This document shows, piece by piece, positions 25,780 through 32,781 of a DNA stretch of 64,000 nucleotides. Under the pieces are notes generated by a model. It worked only from the letters and a program-made list of their open reading frames with translations. It did not search any database and had not been told where the DNA came from. The DNA is taken from positions 43,344-107,343 of the forward strand of contig JBAZMA010000006.1 in the NCBI GenBank assembly GCA_041649995.1, read 5' to 3'. Numbering within the stretch: the first letter of the stretch is position 1; the number at the start of each line of letters is the position of its first letter. The position numbers and the translations under genes were made by a program. The DNA comes from JBAZMA01 sp041649995 (GTDB taxonomy: Bacteria > Omnitrophota > Gorgyraeia > Velamenicoccales > Velamenicoccaceae).

Positions 25780-25803
25780 TTGGTCGAAGCCGGCTTCAAC
25801 CAA
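25780..25803 (+). repeat. Small palindrome shared by two gene boundaries
   Basis: GAAGCCGGCTTC (25786-25797) is a perfect 12-base palindrome flanked by TTGGT/ACCAA. A diverged version, TGGTCGAAGCCAGCGTCAA, lies at 26425-26443 between the next two genes. It may be a short repeat of this accessory block or a processing/termination hairpin. Confidence 0.45.
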
Positions 25804-25840
25804 GACGGTATACAAAAAAATAGAGAGGAGAAGCTAAGGT

Positions 25841-26362
25841 ATGTATATAAATGATGTATTGATGATATCAGCTGTTTTAGTTGCCCCATTTTTTGCAGTT
25901 TGTGCTCAACGGCAAATTGATTTAATTCGTGAAAAGAGAGTCCAAAAACTATGGGTATTCAGAACCTTGATGGGGACAAGAGGAAATAAAGTTTCCCTAG
26001 AGCATGTTCAGGCACTAAATTCAATTGAGCTATTTTTTAATGATGAACGAGAATACAAACCAATTTTAGACAAATGGAATGAATATCTTGATCACTTAAC
26101 AACGCAAGGACCTCCAGCCAATAATCCAGATTTTAAAACAGAACTTATATCGTGGGGAATTAAGGCTGATGATTTGTTGGCGGAGTTATTATTAGCAATG
26201 GGAAAATCGTTAGGATTCAATTTTGACAAAGTTAAAATTAAGAGAGGTATTTATAGCCCAGTTGCCCATGGGGATGAAAATAACGATAAACAAACGATTA
26301 GGAAAGGTTTTGCTGAAATTTTAAGAGGCAAGGCTTGTTTACCAATAAAGATTATTCCCTAA
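25841..26362 (+). CDS. DUF6680-like protein with N-terminal membrane helix
   Basis: The 173-residue product begins with a hydrophobic helix ('VLMISAVLVAPFFAVCAQ'). It continues with 'KLWVFRTLMGTRGNKVSLEHVQALNSIELFF', 'LDKWNEYLDHL', 'LLLAMGKSLGFNFDKVKIKRGIYSPVAHGD', and a C-terminal 'GKACLPIKI'. This order resembles the family I know as DUF6680, single-helix proteins of unknown role in varied bacteria; the match is from memory and unverified. GAGAGGAG lies upstream of ATG 25841. AT-rich composition and isolated spacing (about 80-120 bp on either side) suggest a separately acquired gene. Confidence 0.6.
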   Translation: MYINDVLMISAVLVAPFFAVCAQRQIDLIREKRVQKLWVFRTLMGTRGNKVSLEHVQALNSIELFFNDEREYKPILDKWNEYLDHLTTQGPPANNPDFKTELISWGIKADDLLAELLLAMGKSLGFNFDKVKIKRGIYSPVAHGDENNDKQTIRKGFAEILRGKACLPIKIIP

Positions 26363-26479
26363 ATAAGATAAAGATGGACAAAGCAGCGAGAAGAAGCTCG
26401 GGATTGATACTCCTGAAATAAAAATGGTCGAAGCCAGCGTCAATCAATAAGGCTTTTAGCTTAATGGATAGGGAGCGAG

Positions 26480-26779
26480 ATGATGAATGTGTTCAGAACA
26501 TGGTATGCTGAATCTAAGGATAATGATAAAAGTGGTATTTCAGATGTCGAAATATTTTTCTTCTATATCAGTATCGTGACCGTAATTATTTTTTCTTTGG
26601 TTGTCTTAATTTCTAATTTTCAAAATAAATTATCTGTATTGTTGTTTCCTTTACCAATTTGGTTATTCTTAAGAAGTTCAAGAAAGGATATGTCTGCTAC
26701 TGCTAATTGGATCGCGGCCATTTTTGCAGCAATCGGGGGAGCAATTGGGGCTAGCCTTAGTCAATTTATCAATAGATGA
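26480..26779 (+). CDS. Small membrane protein, two helices
   Basis: The 99-residue protein has an acidic N-terminus ('YAESKDNDKSGISDVE'), a first helix 'FFFYISIVTVIIFSLVVLI', a short hydrophobic middle, and a glycine-rich last helix ('WIAAIFAAIGGAIGASLSQF'). AGGGAGCGAG precedes ATG 26480. The glycine zipper-like end could promote helix packing or oligomerisation. No family is recognised. It is the last gene of the AT-rich accessory block; a heptamer repeat follows. Confidence 0.5.
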   Translation: MMNVFRTWYAESKDNDKSGISDVEIFFFYISIVTVIIFSLVVLISNFQNKLSVLLFPLPIWLFLRSSRKDMSATANWIAAIFAAIGGAIGASLSQFINR

Positions 26780-26807
26780 AAATTTGTGGTAGTGAAGATA
26801 TGTAAAG

Positions 26808-26900
26808 AAGGGGCGCCTATTATTGCCCGTTGCCTGAGGCCCGAGGCCTGTTGCCTGAGGAAATCAGCTTTTACTAATCAGCTAATGAGCTAAGCAGCAG
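26808..26900 (+). repeat. Heptamer-periodic intergenic repeat locus 4
   Basis: GCCTGAG, GCCCGAG and GCCTGTT words are followed by AATCAGC/TAATGAG-type words, all at 7-base steps. The GCCTGAG words match those right of the element at 12507 (ACTGAGG/CCTGCTA). The locus separates the AT-rich block from the exported-protein block. Confidence 0.65.
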
Positions 26901-26914
26901 AATTGAGAAGACCT

Positions 26915-27394
26915 ATGTTATTTAAAGCCTATCTAATATCCGCCATTTTTTTCCTGTCTGCTCATACTGGCTGGGCTGAGGAGAAAGCTGCAGTGGTGTC
27001 GGAGAGGGAAAATTCTCCTCAGACTGCCAATACGGTTGTTTTCAAGGTGCCGGGGCCGGAAATGGTGTTCCCTATGGGGGAGACAGTGGAGATCAGGAAA
27101 GACGACAAAGAGGTGGTGTTCAGGTGGAACCCTGGAAAAACGCCTTACACTATCCATGCTTTTCTTTTTCGCATTTATAAAGGCCAGAGCATGATCCGCA
27201 AGAACCAGGTCTATGACGAGCAGGTTTCAGGTTTCCATCAGCAGGCTGAGGTTTCGCCGGACATCTTTGAAGACGGCGAAACCTACACGTGGTTTGTCAA
27301 ACAGATCAATATGGCAGGCGGGCAGCTGATGTTCAGCGATCCCGCTTTTCATACTTTTGAAGTGAAAAAGAAAGCAGCGCCAAGGGTTAGCTAG
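26915..27394 (+). CDS. Exported beta-rich protein, paralogue of the 30047 gene
   Basis: The product (about 159 residues) has a Sec signal peptide ending 'SAHTGWA|EE'. The mature part looks like one fibronectin-III/Ig-type beta sandwich: 'VVFRWNPGKTPYTIHAFLFRIYKG' and a closing 'FEDGETYTWFVKQI ... FSDPAFHTFEVKKK'. The closing block is nearly the same as in the gene ending at 30541 ('FKDGETYIWSVVQI ... FSEKALHSFEV'), so the two are paralogues. ATG 26915 is preferred over TTG 26903, with GAGAAG upstream. The role may be adhesion or surface scaffolding; no enzyme motif is seen. The stop region merges with short CTAGACC-type heptamers. Confidence 0.62.
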   Translation: MLFKAYLISAIFFLSAHTGWAEEKAAVVSERENSPQTANTVVFKVPGPEMVFPMGETVEIRKDDKEVVFRWNPGKTPYTIHAFLFRIYKGQSMIRKNQVYDEQVSGFHQQAEVSPDIFEDGETYTWFVKQINMAGGQLMFSDPAFHTFEVKKKAAPRVS

Positions 27395-27426
27395 AACCTA
27401 GTCCCTAGACCTTACAGAGAAGAATC

Positions 27427-27999
27427 ATGCAAAACATCATTGTTCTATCCGCCAGCCCGGTCAAAAACGGCAACACAGCCTTGCTTGTTGAGTGGTTCTG
27501 TGAGGGGGCCAGGGAAAAGGGGGTCAAGGCCGAGGTTGTTGAGACCGCTTTCTTGAAATACAAGACAAGCGGCTGTATTTCGTGCCGCAATTGCCAGAAG
27601 CAGGAAAAATATGAGTGTGTGGTGGGGGATGATGCCAGGCTTGTCCTGCAAAAAATGGCGCGCGCCGACGTCATCGTTATGGCCACGCCTTTGTATTTTT
27701 ACGGGCCAAGCGCCCAGTTAAAGCTGGTCATGGACAGGATGTTTTCTTTGTACAAGTGGGATAACGCGAATAACACGATGACAACGCCTTTGAAGGGAAA
27801 GAAGCTCGTGTTGCTTGCCACCGCCTATGAGGATATCGGCTTGGACGCCCTGGAACAGCCGTTTGTCCTGACCGCCAAATATTCAGGCATGCTGTTCGAG
27901 TCGCTTCTTGTGCCCAACGCCGGGGAGTCAGGCGATTTGAAAGCCAAGCCGGATGTAAAGGAGAAAGCTATCGCTTTTGGAAGAAAGATAGCTGAGTAA
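27427..27999 (+). CDS. NADPH-dependent FMN reductase-like / iron-sulfur flavoprotein
   Basis: The 190-residue protein has the flavodoxin-like fold of NAD(P)H-dependent FMN reductases: phosphate-loop 'ASPVKNGNTALLVEWF', then 'ADVIVMATPLYFYGPSAQLKLVMDR' and 'LLATAYED'. The insertion 'GCISCRNCQK' carries a C-x2-C-x2-C cluster like iron-sulfur flavoproteins, with a further cysteine in 'YECVV' that could complete a 4Fe-4S site. Such enzymes reduce quinones, flavins or aromatic compounds in anaerobes. It is a soluble cytoplasmic protein among exported ones. ATG 27427 follows a short spacer with weak SD (AGAGAAG). Confidence 0.83.
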   Translation: MQNIIVLSASPVKNGNTALLVEWFCEGAREKGVKAEVVETAFLKYKTSGCISCRNCQKQEKYECVVGDDARLVLQKMARADVIVMATPLYFYGPSAQLKLVMDRMFSLYKWDNANNTMTTPLKGKKLVLLATAYEDIGLDALEQPFVLTAKYSGMLFESLLVPNAGESGDLKAKPDVKEKAIAFGRKIAE

Positions 28000-28046
28000 T
28001 CGAGAATACTGTGGCGATGTTTTTTCGTTCACACTAGGGAGGGTTG

Positions 28047-28679
28047 GTGAGAAGGATAGTTTGCCTTAGCATTATGGCAATTTTTTTGGCGGGGTGCGCG
28101 GCAACAGCCAAAGTGTCTGCGCCTGCCGCACAGACCCAGGTCAACGAGGCGCACCGCAAGGGCATCAAGGATCTTCCTAAAATAGTAACGTGGAAGGATA
28201 TCAAGTGGCATCAACCTTGGTGGCTGTATGCGGTTTGTTTTGTGTTCTTTCAAGTGGTGATCAGGACGTTCTTGTTAGCTTTTAAAACAGCGTTTATGAG
28301 AACTCAGGAGAAGAACCAGGAGGGCCGGTGGAAGATTTTCTGGGCGCTGTTTTTTAGCAGACGGGAATCCCCTGAAGAAAATGATTATTATTTGCCCGTT
28401 TTTTTAGGCACGATTGAGCAGATTTTTTACCCTTTTTTTATCATTATGGGCCGATGGGATTTTATCGGGGCGTGGATCGGCATAAAAACAGCAGCGCAAT
28501 GGACGCATTGGAAGGAACATCGCCATGTTTATATGCGTTTTCTTGTCGGCAACGCCCTGGTTGTCCTGGCATCATTTATTCTGTCGCAATTTATTGAAAT
28601 TAAGAGAGATTGCTTTAAGCCGGGAAAAAGTTGCGACAAGCACGAGGCAACAGCCATGAGCAGTTCATTGGTTAATTAG
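28047..28679 (+). CDS. Putative lipoprotein with membrane helices
   Basis: The product opens with 'IVCLSIMAIFLAGCAATAK', a lipobox-like signal (LAGC). After a polar linker come 'WWLYAVCFVFFQVVIRTFLLAF', 'YLPVFLGTIEQIFYPFFIIMG' and 'FLVGNALVVLASFILSQF', so it would be both lipidated and polytopic, which is unusual. GTG 28047 is preferred because AGGGAGGG ends 4 bases ahead; TTG 28044 touches the SD. No family is recognised. The tail is rich in charged residues and cysteines ('CFKPGKSCDKH'). It ends right before inverted-arm repeat copy B. Confidence 0.55.
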   Translation: MRRIVCLSIMAIFLAGCAATAKVSAPAAQTQVNEAHRKGIKDLPKIVTWKDIKWHQPWWLYAVCFVFFQVVIRTFLLAFKTAFMRTQEKNQEGRWKIFWALFFSRRESPEENDYYLPVFLGTIEQIFYPFFIIMGRWDFIGAWIGIKTAAQWTHWKEHRHVYMRFLVGNALVVLASFILSQFIEIKRDCFKPGKSCDKHEATAMSSSLVN

Positions 28680-28693
28680 CTCATTCATAAACA

Positions 28694-28813
28694 CAATGAA
28701 GAATGAAGAATGAAGAATTAAATGAAGCTTATTAGTTCGTAAAAGCGCTTCAATTGAGATTTGGTTTTTTTGGATTTTTCAATTCTTCATTCTTAATTCT
28801 TAATTTTTAATTG
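28694..28813 (+). repeat. Inverted-arm repeat element, copy B
   Basis: This 120-bp copy has a left arm of GAAGAAT heptamers, a core including GTAAAAGCGCTTCAATTGAG, and a right arm ending TTAATTTTTAATTG. The core and right arm match copy D almost base for base. To the right, GACTGAGGCCTG words continue to the start of the DUF488 gene. No ACGAAAG block precedes this copy. Confidence 0.82.
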
Positions 28814-28852
28814 CTGTTGTTAGGTCAAGCCCGATGACTGAGGCCTGCAAAA

Positions 28853-29386
28853 ATGCCCATCAAACTCTATACCATCGGCCATGGAACGCGACCTTTGGAA
28901 GAGTTCGGCAAAGTTTTGCAGGCGCATGGTATTCAGAGGCTGGTTGATATCAGGACAATCCCCCGTTCCAGGCACAATCCCCAATTCAACAAAGATTCTT
29001 TCCCTAAAGAGCTCAAAAAGCTTAAAATAAGCTATCGGCACATGCCTGAGCTGGGAGGTTTGCGCAAGGCCAAAAAGGATTCTGTCAATCTCGCCTGGAA
29101 AAACGCCTCTTTCAGGGGATTCGCCGATTATATGCAGACAGAAGATTTTGAGCGGGGCCTGGCGGAATTGACGGAGCTGGCTGAAAAAGAAACCATAGCC
29201 ATCATGTGCGCCGAAAGCGTGCCCTGGCGCTGCCATCGTTCTTTGATCAGCGACGCCTTGTCCGCCCGCGGCCTGGCTGTAGAGCACATTTATTCCGGAA
29301 CCAGTTCAAAAAAACATAAGATGACGCCCTGGGCGAGGGTGGAAGGAAAGCAGGTCACCTATCCTGCGGAGAAGAAAGACGGTTAA
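28853..29386 (+). CDS. DUF488 family protein
   Basis: The 177-residue product shows the DUF488 signature: 'LYTIGHGTRPLEEF' at the start, 'LVDIRTIPRSRHNPQFN' with the conserved Asp-Arg pair, 'YRHMPELGG', and 'IAIMCAESVPWRCHRSLI' with the conserved Cys and Cys-His-Arg. The family is widespread, small and cytoplasmic, often next to DNA repair or stress genes. Its biochemical role is not established; a nucleic acid or nucleotide function has been suggested. The start codon lies inside the tail of a heptamer repeat, without a clear ribosome site. Confidence 0.88.
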   Translation: MPIKLYTIGHGTRPLEEFGKVLQAHGIQRLVDIRTIPRSRHNPQFNKDSFPKELKKLKISYRHMPELGGLRKAKKDSVNLAWKNASFRGFADYMQTEDFERGLAELTELAEKETIAIMCAESVPWRCHRSLISDALSARGLAVEHIYSGTSSKKHKMTPWARVEGKQVTYPAEKKDG

Positions 29387-29409
29387 GAATAACGGCTCTT
29401 AGGATTTTT

Positions 29410-30069
29410 TTGCAAACCATGCCTATCCCTCTTTTGATCATCACCGCTATCGCGCTCATCATTCTGCTGATTGCCGCCAGCAGGATCAAGAGGGGCAATC
29501 CCCTGGCTGCCTTGGCCAAAAAGCTGGGCCTGGCTCTCAAGGAAGAGCATGACCATGTGCTTGAGCATAGTTTGCGGGAGTTTTCGCTTTCAGGCCTGGG
29601 CAAGGTTTTTCCCAGGTTGTTTTATGTTTTGAGCGGCCCGGGAAATGACGTCAACCTGAAGATCTTTGATTATAACGGCAGCACAGCCGCTCTCGGCATG
29701 CCGCATTTTCTTTTTCAGACCATGGGATTCGGGGAGATCGCGGGCAAGGCATTTTCGCATTTTCTGATCGCCCCAAAGTCCGTGTATTGGCGATTAAGGC
29801 TCCTGTTCTCAAAAGACGTTTTTGTCAAAACAGGTCTTCCGCGAAAATTCCTGGATAGCTACGTGATGGTGCTTAAGACAGGCGCGCCCCAGCCAAAGCT
29901 CAGGCAGGAGCTATTCGACAAGATGCTGGCCTTGAAACATCCCTATTCCCTTGAGGCCAGCGGCAACCGCTTTATTTTTTACAGGCGCGGCATCGTTATT
30001 CCTTTGAAACGGATGGAAGCCTTTTATAAAGACCTTCAGGAGGTCTCTGACGTTCTCCGTCTCGCTTAA
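29410..30069 (+). CDS. Membrane-anchored protein of unknown function
   Basis: The 219-residue product has one N-terminal membrane helix ('LLIITAIALIILLIAASRI') and a soluble alpha/beta domain of about 185 residues facing the cytoplasm or periplasm. Features include 'LALKEEHDHVLEHSLREFSL', 'VNLKIFDYNG', 'PHFLFQTMGFG' and 'FIFYRRGIVIPLKRMEAFYKDL'. I recognise no family. TTG 29410 is 5 bases after AGGA; ATG 29419 is an alternative. It follows DUF488 by 23 bases and its end overlaps the next exported protein's likely start, suggesting one transcript. Confidence 0.6.
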   Translation: MQTMPIPLLIITAIALIILLIAASRIKRGNPLAALAKKLGLALKEEHDHVLEHSLREFSLSGLGKVFPRLFYVLSGPGNDVNLKIFDYNGSTAALGMPHFLFQTMGFGEIAGKAFSHFLIAPKSVYWRLRLLFSKDVFVKTGLPRKFLDSYVMVLKTGAPQPKLRQELFDKMLALKHPYSLEASGNRFIFYRRGIVIPLKRMEAFYKDLQEVSDVLRLA

Positions 30070-30541
30070 GCCAAAATCAAGCCCTGGGAAACTGAAAGCC
30101 GCCGGCCTCATCGCTGTTTTCTGGCTGCTATTTCAGTTTTGCCCGGCGCTCGCCGTCCAGGAGCCTGAAAAAGTCGGCGATATCCCTCCAAAAACCGCGC
30201 CCTATGTCAAAACCAGCGTTATTCCCGAACCGGTTTTAGTCACCCCCTTAGAAGACCTTGTTGTTGTCACAGGCAGGATGTTTCTTGAGTTCAGATGGGA
30301 ACTCGGCCAAAGCGATTTTCCTGTCTGGTATTATGAGTTTCGCATTTTTCGCGGCTCGGAGATGACGCCTGCCGCGGAAATTTTTGCCAAAAAGACCTCG
30401 GAGTTGACCACTTCTGTCATCGTCCCCACGGATTATTTTAAAGACGGCGAGACCTATATCTGGTCTGTTGTTCAGATTTCAAGCGGGCCTGTATTCAGCG
30501 AAAAGGCGCTTCATTCGTTCGAGGTGAGAAAAGGCGATTAG
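30047..30541 (+). CDS. Exported beta-rich protein with non-canonical start
   Basis: The frame between the in-frame stop at 30005 and 30541 encodes a clear signal peptide ('AAGLIAVFWLLFQFCPALA') followed by a beta-sandwich domain like that of the 26915 gene ('FKDGETYIWSVVQI', 'FSEKALHSFEVRK'). No ATG, GTG or TTG lies upstream of the signal peptide. AGGAGG is at 30038-30043, so initiation probably uses CTG 30047 or ACG 30050. The first ATG (30278) would delete the signal and half the domain. An overlap of 23 bases with the upstream gene suggests coupled translation. The start is uncertain; the protein is probably real. Confidence 0.55.
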   Translation: MTFSVSLKPKSSPGKLKAAGLIAVFWLLFQFCPALAVQEPEKVGDIPPKTAPYVKTSVIPEPVLVTPLEDLVVVTGRMFLEFRWELGQSDFPVWYYEFRIFRGSEMTPAAEIFAKKTSELTTSVIVPTDYFKDGETYIWSVVQISSGPVFSEKALHSFEVRKGD

Positions 30542-30565
30542 GATCCGCCCGGAAAGGGGGGAGCC

Positions 30566-31042
30566 GTGCGTCATCATCTTGACTATTTTTGTCCGGCTGT
30601 ATGCGTCCTGGCCCTGTTTTGTGTTTTCCAGCCTGCCGTGGCCCGCGCCGAAGTCTATATCTGGGGCAGGCCTGTCAATGCCGCAGGCATAAGGCCGGGT
30701 ATGATCGTGAGTAAGTGCAACACGATCAGGAAGAATCTTTATAAATGCGTGAATCAGAACCCAAGGAATTACGCGGGGCTTAAATATCCGCAAAGGTTGT
30801 CTGCGCGCGTTCAGGACAGCGACAACCAAGGCGTCAGGCAGAAGGTTTTTTGTCCGCAAGGGAATCCGGCGGTAAAATGCTGTCTTCCCGGCCCAAGGGG
30901 CGGGTTTTCCGCAGCGCCTCCTTCAAACCGCGGTCCCGGCGTCCTTTTAAAGACGCTGTTGAACAAGCCTCCGGATATAAAGCTGAAGGAAAAGACGCGG
31001 CGCGTCTTGGCGAAAGCCGTTAAAAACCGGACAGGAAGATAG
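30566..31042 (+). CDS. Exported protein of unknown function
   Basis: GTG 30566 follows GGGGGGAG and opens a signal peptide ending 'VFQPAVARA|EVY'. The mature part of about 130 residues begins 'YIWGRPVNAAGIRPGMIVSK', has four or five cysteines ('SKCNTIRKNLYKC', 'FCPQGNPAVKCCLPG') that probably form disulfides in the periplasm, and ends in a basic tail ('KEKTRRVLAKAVKNRTGR'). No family is recognised. It follows the beta-rich protein by 24 bases and belongs to the same exported-protein run. Confidence 0.55.
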   Translation: MRHHLDYFCPAVCVLALFCVFQPAVARAEVYIWGRPVNAAGIRPGMIVSKCNTIRKNLYKCVNQNPRNYAGLKYPQRLSARVQDSDNQGVRQKVFCPQGNPAVKCCLPGPRGGFSAAPPSNRGPGVLLKTLLNKPPDIKLKEKTRRVLAKAVKNRTGR

Positions 31043-31073
31043 ACGGGCGAGGGTTAAAACGAAAGGATTGTGT

Positions 31074-31526
31074 ATGCTGGCTAAAAAGTTTGCGTTGGGG
31101 TTCGGGATCGCGGTGATATTTCCTTTGATGATCCATTACGGCGTGGCGACGTTTGTGCATGAGCCGAAATGGGAGGATTTCCACAGGTATGAGGACGTGC
31201 GGGACCGCCAGGGCATGAGCCAGCAGGAAAAGCAACAGGTTCAGGCGGCCAAGAAACAGCAAAGAGAAGCATGGAGGTATGAGCAGAAGAGATTTCAGCG
31301 CGCGCTGTTCAGTGTGGCAGCTCCGTTGGGCGTTGTCGCCATTATTTTCGGCGCCTTTATTCCTGTTCAGGCGGTAGGCACAGGCCTTATGTTCGGAGGG
31401 ATTTTCAGCGTGCTGGACGGTTACGTGAATTACTGGTCCGAACTTCCTGACGGCGCCAGGTTCTTTTCCCTGGTCATCGCGTTTGTTGTCTTGCTGTATA
31501 TAGGCATCCGTAAACTGGCGAAATAG
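31074..31526 (+). CDS. Small membrane protein, three helices
   Basis: ATG 31074 follows AAAGGA. The 150-residue product has a first helix ('FALGFGIAVIFPLMIHYGVA'), then a soluble helical loop of about 60 residues rich in Gln, Lys and Arg ('GMSQQEKQQVQAAKKQQREA'), then two further helices ('LFSVAAPLGVVAIIFGAFIPVQAVG', 'FFSLVIAFVVLLYIGI'). The loop is long enough to form a coiled coil. Function is unknown. It is followed at once by repeat locus 31527-31800. Confidence 0.58.
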   Translation: MLAKKFALGFGIAVIFPLMIHYGVATFVHEPKWEDFHRYEDVRDRQGMSQQEKQQVQAAKKQQREAWRYEQKRFQRALFSVAAPLGVVAIIFGAFIPVQAVGTGLMFGGIFSVLDGYVNYWSELPDGARFFSLVIAFVVLLYIGIRKLAK

Positions 31527-31573
31527 AACCGAGGGACGAAAGACGAAAGCACGAAAACACGAAGGATGAAAAA
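31527..31573 (+). repeat. ACGAAAG heptamer block left of copy C
   Basis: Words GACGAAA, GCACGAA and GGATGAA at 7-base steps lead straight into the left arm of the inverted-arm element at 31574. The same block leads into copies A and D, so it looks like part of a larger composite unit. Confidence 0.7.
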
Positions 31574-31701
31574 CAATTAAGAATGAAAAATTAAGAATTA
31601 AGAATTGAATGAAGCTGATTAGCTGCTTAGTAAAAGCGCTTCAATTGAGATTTGTTTTTTGGATTTTCAATTCTTCATTCTTAATTCTTAATTTTTAATT
31701 G
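31574..31701 (+). repeat. Inverted-arm repeat element, copy C
   Basis: The longest copy (128 bp). The left arm is TAAGAAT/GAAAAAT heptamers, the core contains GTAAAAGCGCTTCAATTGAG, and the right arm ends TTTTTAATTG. Downstream to about 31800, GATTTGG/GGTTTGG and GTCAGTC/AGTAAGT words continue at 7-base steps; the former resemble words at 40661-40690. No ORF lies inside; the next gene starts at 31865. Confidence 0.82.
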
Positions 31702-31864
31702 TTTCTATGATTTGGGGTTTGGGATTTGGAAATTGAGTCAGTCAGTAAGTAGTCCTAGCCCCTAAATTGCTCCGAGGCCTGATATTGTTCTTGGCTTCGG
31801 GCATGCTTAATGGTAAATTGGGGGTATTGTTTTCCTGTTTGAGTTTCTCAATGGAGGCCCCCTG

Positions 31865-32515
31865 ATGAAGCCGTTCTCTATGTTCGTAACCCTATTATTC
31901 ACCGCAATTTTCCTTTTTTCTCCCGCAGATTTTTCTTTCGCTCAATCCTCCATCGATCTTCCAGCCCCGGTAACAGATGGGGGAAAGCCTTTGATGCGGG
32001 TTTTGCGCGAGCGCAAAAGCGAACGGTCTTTCAGTTCCAGGGAATTGCCTTCCCAGGTCCTTTCCGACCTTCTTTGGGCCGCCTGCGGGATCAACAGGCC
32101 CGACACCCAGGGAAGGACCGCGCCTTCTGCCAAAAACAGGCAGGAGATCGATGTTTATGTGGCCATGAGCCAGGGCCTTTTTTTGTATGATCCTCTCCAT
32201 CACAGGCTTGTCCTTGTTATTGCCGAAGATATCAGGGGTCTCACAGGCACTCAGGACTTTGTTGCCGAAGCCCCTGTTAATCTTATCTTTGTCGCAGATC
32301 ATCTTAAGATGGAAGGCATGACAGGACCGCAAAAAGAATTTTACGCGGCGACAGATACGGGTTTTATCAGTGAGAATATCTACCTGTATTGCGCGTCCGA
32401 AGGCTTATCCACGGTGGTGCGCGGCCTGATCAACACTCTTTCGCTCGGCAAAGCCATGAAACTGCGCCCCAGCCAGAGGATCATCCTGGCGCAGACAGTG
32501 GGATTCCCGAAATAG
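31865..32515 (+). CDS. Exported nitroreductase-family protein
   Basis: The 216-residue product has a Sec signal peptide ('FVTLLFTAIFLFSPADFSFA|QSS') and then a nitroreductase/SagB-like flavin fold: 'LRERKSERSFSSRELPSQVLSDLLWAACGINR', 'TAPSAKNRQEIDVYV', 'GFISENIYLYCASEGLSTVVRG', and a C-terminal 'IILAQTVGFPK'. These enzymes bind FMN and reduce or oxidise small molecules. Export of a flavin enzyme of this class is less usual, though known in environmental bacteria. It is flanked on both sides by inverted-arm repeat copies C and D. GGAGG lies upstream of ATG 31865. Confidence 0.85.
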   Translation: MKPFSMFVTLLFTAIFLFSPADFSFAQSSIDLPAPVTDGGKPLMRVLRERKSERSFSSRELPSQVLSDLLWAACGINRPDTQGRTAPSAKNRQEIDVYVAMSQGLFLYDPLHHRLVLVIAEDIRGLTGTQDFVAEAPVNLIFVADHLKMEGMTGPQKEFYAATDTGFISENIYLYCASEGLSTVVRGLINTLSLGKAMKLRPSQRIILAQTVGFPK

Positions 32516-32614
32516 ACCGAGGCATAATGACCGTGAGGACGTGCGCATCCTTCGGATGCTAGGACGTGAGGACGTGCGAACGTACCGAAAGACGAAAGCA
32601 CGAAGGACGAAGAA
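32516..32614 (+). repeat. Repeat block with GCATCC hairpin slot, left of copy D
   Basis: GTGAGGACGT is followed by a 17-base insert (GCGCATCCTTCGGATGC, whose GCATCC-TTC-GGATGC part is a perfect hairpin), then TAGGACGTGAGG. ACGAAAG heptamers run on into copy D. The same insert in the same slot is found at 47060-47076. Confidence 0.75.
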
Positions 32615-32740
32615 CAATTAAGAATGAAAAATGAAGAATGAAGAATTAAATGAAGCTTATTAGTTCGTAAAAGCGCTTCAATTGAGATTTGTTTTTTTGG
32701 ATTTTTCAATTCTTCATTCTTAATTCTTAATTTTTAATTG
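32615..32740 (+). repeat. Inverted-arm repeat element, copy D
   Basis: This 126-bp copy has well-matched arms: left arm CAATTAAGAATGAAAAAT then GAAGAAT repeats, and right arm its near reverse complement. The core GTAAAAGCGCTTCAATTGAG and the following T-run match copy B. The arms could form a hairpin stem of about 30 bases in RNA or single-stranded DNA. Confidence 0.84.
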
Positions 32741-32781
32741 CTGTTGTTACGCCATAAACTTTATCAAGGAAAGGAGCTTTT

